Origin: Verrucomicrobiota bacterium
GTDB taxonomy: Bacteria > Chlamydiota > Chlamydiia > Chlamydiales > FEN-1388
Length of the DNA stretch: 7,472 nt
Direction of reading: 5' to 3'
Assembly (NCBI GenBank): GCA_018239705.1
Contig: JAFEGS010000044.1
Coordinates: forward strand, 1-7,472
Both the position numbers and the translations under genes were made by a program. Numbering within the stretch: position 1 is the first letter of the stretch; the number at the start of each line of letters is the position of its first letter. The notes beneath the pieces were generated by a model. The model saw nothing but the letters and a program-made list of their open reading frames with translations, ran no database searches and was not told the DNA's origin. This document shows positions 6,150 to 7,472 of the stretch, piece by piece.

Positions 6150-6703
6150 CAATAGCACCAGCAGTCGCAGGTGTGGTCGTTCACCATGCCTATTGCCTGC
6201 ATGTAGGCATAGATAATGGTAGAGCCGACAAAGGTCATGCCGCGCTTTTTCAAGTCCTTTGAGAGGGCATCGCTCTCTTTTGTGGTAGTAGGCGCCTCTT
6301 TGAGCTGTTTCCAGTGGTTTTTGATTGGCTTTCCATGTACAAACCGCCACACGTAGCTGTCGAAAGAGCCAAATTCTTTCTGGATTTTTATGAAGGCTTG
6401 AGCATTTTTGCGCGCGGCATACACTTTCAGCCGATTGCGAATGATCTCTGGGTTGTGAAGAAGAGACTCCAGCTCTTCATCGCTCATATGGGCAACTTTT
6501 GCGGGATCAAATTGATGAAATGCCTTTTTGTATCCTTGGCGCCTTTTAAGGATGGTTTCCCAGGAAAGTCCTGCCTGTGCGCCCTCCAGGATCAGCATTT
6601 CGAAGAGGTGCCGGTCGTCATGCACGGGAATGCCCCATTCATTGTCGTGATACTCTGCATAAAACTCTTTTCCGGGCTCTCCGCCAAAACAGCGCTTTTT
6701 CAT
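6149..6703 (-). CDS. tag: 3-methyladenine DNA glycosylase I
   Basis: Tag removes 3-methyladenine from alkylated DNA, starting base excision repair in the cytoplasm. The 184 residues align along nearly the whole E. coli protein (187 aa): YHDNEWGIPVHDD (18-30), LFEMLILEGAQAGLSWETIL (33-52), FHQFDP, SDALSKDLKKRGMTFVG and the C-terminal QAIGMVNDHTCDCWCY. The structural zinc ligands are C5, H19, H177 and C181, and the base-recognition residues E40 and W48 are kept (E38 and W46 in E. coli). AAAAGG at 6711-6716 gives a ribosome site 7 bases before ATG 6701-6703. It is first in a likely three-gene transcript with the methyltransferase and the 138-aa protein, and its stop overlaps the next start by one base. 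A complete, apparently functional gene. Confidence 0.95.
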   Translation of the reverse strand: MKKRCFGGEPGKEFYAEYHDNEWGIPVHDDRHLFEMLILEGAQAGLSWETILKRRQGYKKAFHQFDPAKVAHMSDEELESLLHNPEIIRNRLKVYAARKNAQAFIKIQKEFGSFDSYVWRFVHGKPIKNHWKQLKEAPTTTKESDALSKDLKKRGMTFVGSTIIYAYMQAIGMVNDHTCDCWCY

Positions 6704-6747
6704 AATAGATCCTTTTGCAAGAGGTCTATTTTACCGAGATTTATGGA

Positions 6748-6778
6748 TTGTTAGCAATTCTGCTCTTGCAAGTATAAT
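6748..6778 (+). promoter_or_regulatory. Promoter for tRNA-Val
   Basis: A perfect TATAAT is at 6773-6778. The -35 is less clear: TTGTTA (6748-6753) with a long 19-base spacer is the best match. Transcription would begin near 6785, about 30 bases before the mature tRNA. It lies in the 111-base gap between the divergent tag gene and the tRNA. The same transcript probably reads into the downstream frame at 6907. Confidence 0.55.
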
Positions 6779-6814
6779 GCCTTTTCTTGTACACTTTCAG
6801 CGACCAAGTTTAGT

Positions 6815-6891
6815 GGGGTATTAGCTCAGTTGGTTAGAGCGCCACGTTGACATCGTGGAGGTCAGCTGTTCGAGTCAGCTATATCCCACCA
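6815..6891 (+). tRNA. tRNA-Val, anticodon GAC
   Basis: A complete 77-base cloverleaf. Acceptor stem GGGGTAT (6815-6821) pairs with ATATCCC (6881-6887) with one G-U pair; D stem GCTC/GAGC (6824-6827, 6837-6840); anticodon stem CCACG/CGTGG (6842-6846, 6854-6858) with loop TTGACAT, anticodon GAC at 6849-6851, which reads valine codons GUC and GUU; five-base variable loop; T stem AGCTG/CAGCT (6864-6868, 6876-6880) with loop TTCGAGT. The discriminator is A6888 and CCA (6889-6891) is encoded. Confidence 0.97.
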
Positions 6892-6906
6892 TTTTTCTGA
6901 GGTACG

Positions 6907-7472
6907 ATTATACCCCAACAAATTCAGCCCAGCTCCCTCAGTGTAAATCAGTTTTGCGCCACTCTTCTTGCCGTCAGTGCTCCGGCCGTTTTTAGCACCC
7001 TTGTACCTATTGAGACCCAAGTCTTTGAAGATGGCTTCAGCTGCGATTTTCTAGCACAAGAGAGAGGCGATGCCGCTCTTTTGCCTCTTATCTCAAAACA
7101 GATGCAACACCTTGTTTCTCAAGATCTTTCGTTTGAACTGATGACAATGACACCGAGAAATGCACAGGCATTTTTAAGCCAAAAACAGCCGCTGCAAGCT
7201 GCTATGCTACAGGGAAGCGATGCTACCTTCGTACAGATCTGCAAACTGGGTGAGTTTTATGATATCCATTCCGACGTAGAGCCACTCAAAAGCAGTGCAG
7301 AGATAGGCTTCTGTCTTGTCTATGAGTGGATCAATCTCGAGCTTGACTATCCTGAGCTTGGCAGAGTGGCAGTAGTGCGTATACGAGGCGCGGCATTTGA
7401 AGACAAAAAGTCGGTAAAATGTTTTTTGAAACAGGTGGAGCAGGCTAGAAAAAATGACCCCGTAGAGCTAGC
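6907..7472 (+). CDS. Threonyl-tRNA-synthetase-like protein, degenerate SAD domain, 3' end outside window, non-standard start
   Basis: The frame is open from 6901 to the window edge (188 full codons from 6907). It resembles the second additional domain that follows TGS in bacterial ThrRS: LLAVSAPAVFSTLVP (20-34), VFEDGFSCDF (39-48; family V..QGFYYDF), ISKQMQHLVSQDLSFE (62-77), FLSQKQPLQAAML (89-101), GEFYDIHSD (115-123; family GEFTDLCRGPH), VVRIRGAAFEDKKSVKCFL (156-174) and EQARKND (178-184; family EEAKKRD). No TGS domain precedes it. The HxxxH metal motif is replaced by QFCAT (15-19) and the Cys and His of DLCRGPH are gone, so editing or metal binding should be lost. No ATG, GTG or TTG occurs until codon 59, inside the conserved part; ATT at 6907 or ATA at 6910, after GAGG (6899-6902), is the likeliest start if the gene is intact. 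The alternative is a gene whose 5' end has decayed. The catalytic core, if any, is beyond the window. Confidence 0.6.
   Translation, partial: MIPQQIQPSSLSVNQFCATLLAVSAPAVFSTLVPIETQVFEDGFSCDFLAQERGDAALLPLISKQMQHLVSQDLSFELMTMTPRNAQAFLSQKQPLQAAMLQGSDATFVQICKLGEFYDIHSDVEPLKSSAEIGFCLVYEWINLELDYPELGRVAVVRIRGAAFEDKKSVKCFLKQVEQARKNDPVEL

Noticed and set aside
6150..6350. A 67-residue N-terminal extension of the methyltransferase
   Set aside because: It lies wholly inside tag in another frame, is rich in His/Arg/Leu without a pattern, and the family begins at the ATG at 6149.
1..7472. CRISPR arrays, insertion sequences or attachment sites
   Set aside because: No spaced direct repeats, terminal inverted repeats or transposase fragments were seen; the tRNA-Val 3' end is not visibly duplicated elsewhere in the window.

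Overview
The window is dense, mostly ordinary bacterial chromosome with moderate GC content, short intergenic gaps and several genes that overlap by a single base. The genes point to a Gram-negative bacterium: Sec-exported proteins, a large periplasmic multicopper oxidase and a tRNA gene with encoded CCA. The mix of RpiB, a PfkB nucleoside-kinase-like protein, a YtqB/MnmM-type methyltransferase, Tag and a threonyl-tRNA-synthetase-like protein would suit an environmental member of the Chlamydiota. That placement is an inference from gene content and general impression; no marker gene settles it.

Layout, left to right. Positions 1-204 (+) hold the C-terminal end of a ribose-5-phosphate isomerase B family protein, followed after 7 bases by a small predicted membrane protein (212-436). 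A promoter-like pair at 433-461 precedes a PfkB-family kinase (488-1609) that resembles adenosine kinases but carries a signal peptide. A 9-bp hairpin at 1647-1670 lies between this gene and the convergent operon that follows.

The minus-strand operon 4629-1683 has three genes read in the order: 120-aa membrane protein with a CxxC start and a Cys-rich tail, 65-aa protein with a CxxC pair, and a 790-aa CotA-like multicopper oxidase with all expected copper ligands. The first two genes are linked by a Shine-Dalgarno that overlaps the stop codon, and the last two overlap by one base (TAATG). Together they look like a copper-handling or metal-oxidation unit, with the small Cys-rich proteins as possible partners of the oxidase.

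Positions 4749-5128 (+) hold what looks like a decayed gene: a coding-like frame interrupted by one in-frame TGA and one frameshift at a GGGG run. Its 3' end overlaps by 17 bases the end of a convergent 138-aa hypothetical protein (5112-5528, -). Upstream of that on the same strand are a YtqB/MnmM-type SAM methyltransferase (5562-6149) and the 3-methyladenine DNA glycosylase Tag (6149-6703), which overlap by one base. The three probably form one transcript, tag first.

A promoter at 6748-6778 (+) leads to tRNA-Val(GAC) at 6815-6891. Fifteen bases after its CCA end begins an open frame (6907 to the window edge) clearly related to the second additional (editing-like) domain of threonyl-tRNA synthetase. 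It lacks the TGS domain, has no ATG/GTG/TTG start in a usable place, and has lost the metal-binding histidines and cysteine. This and the exported kinase are the most unusual items in the window.
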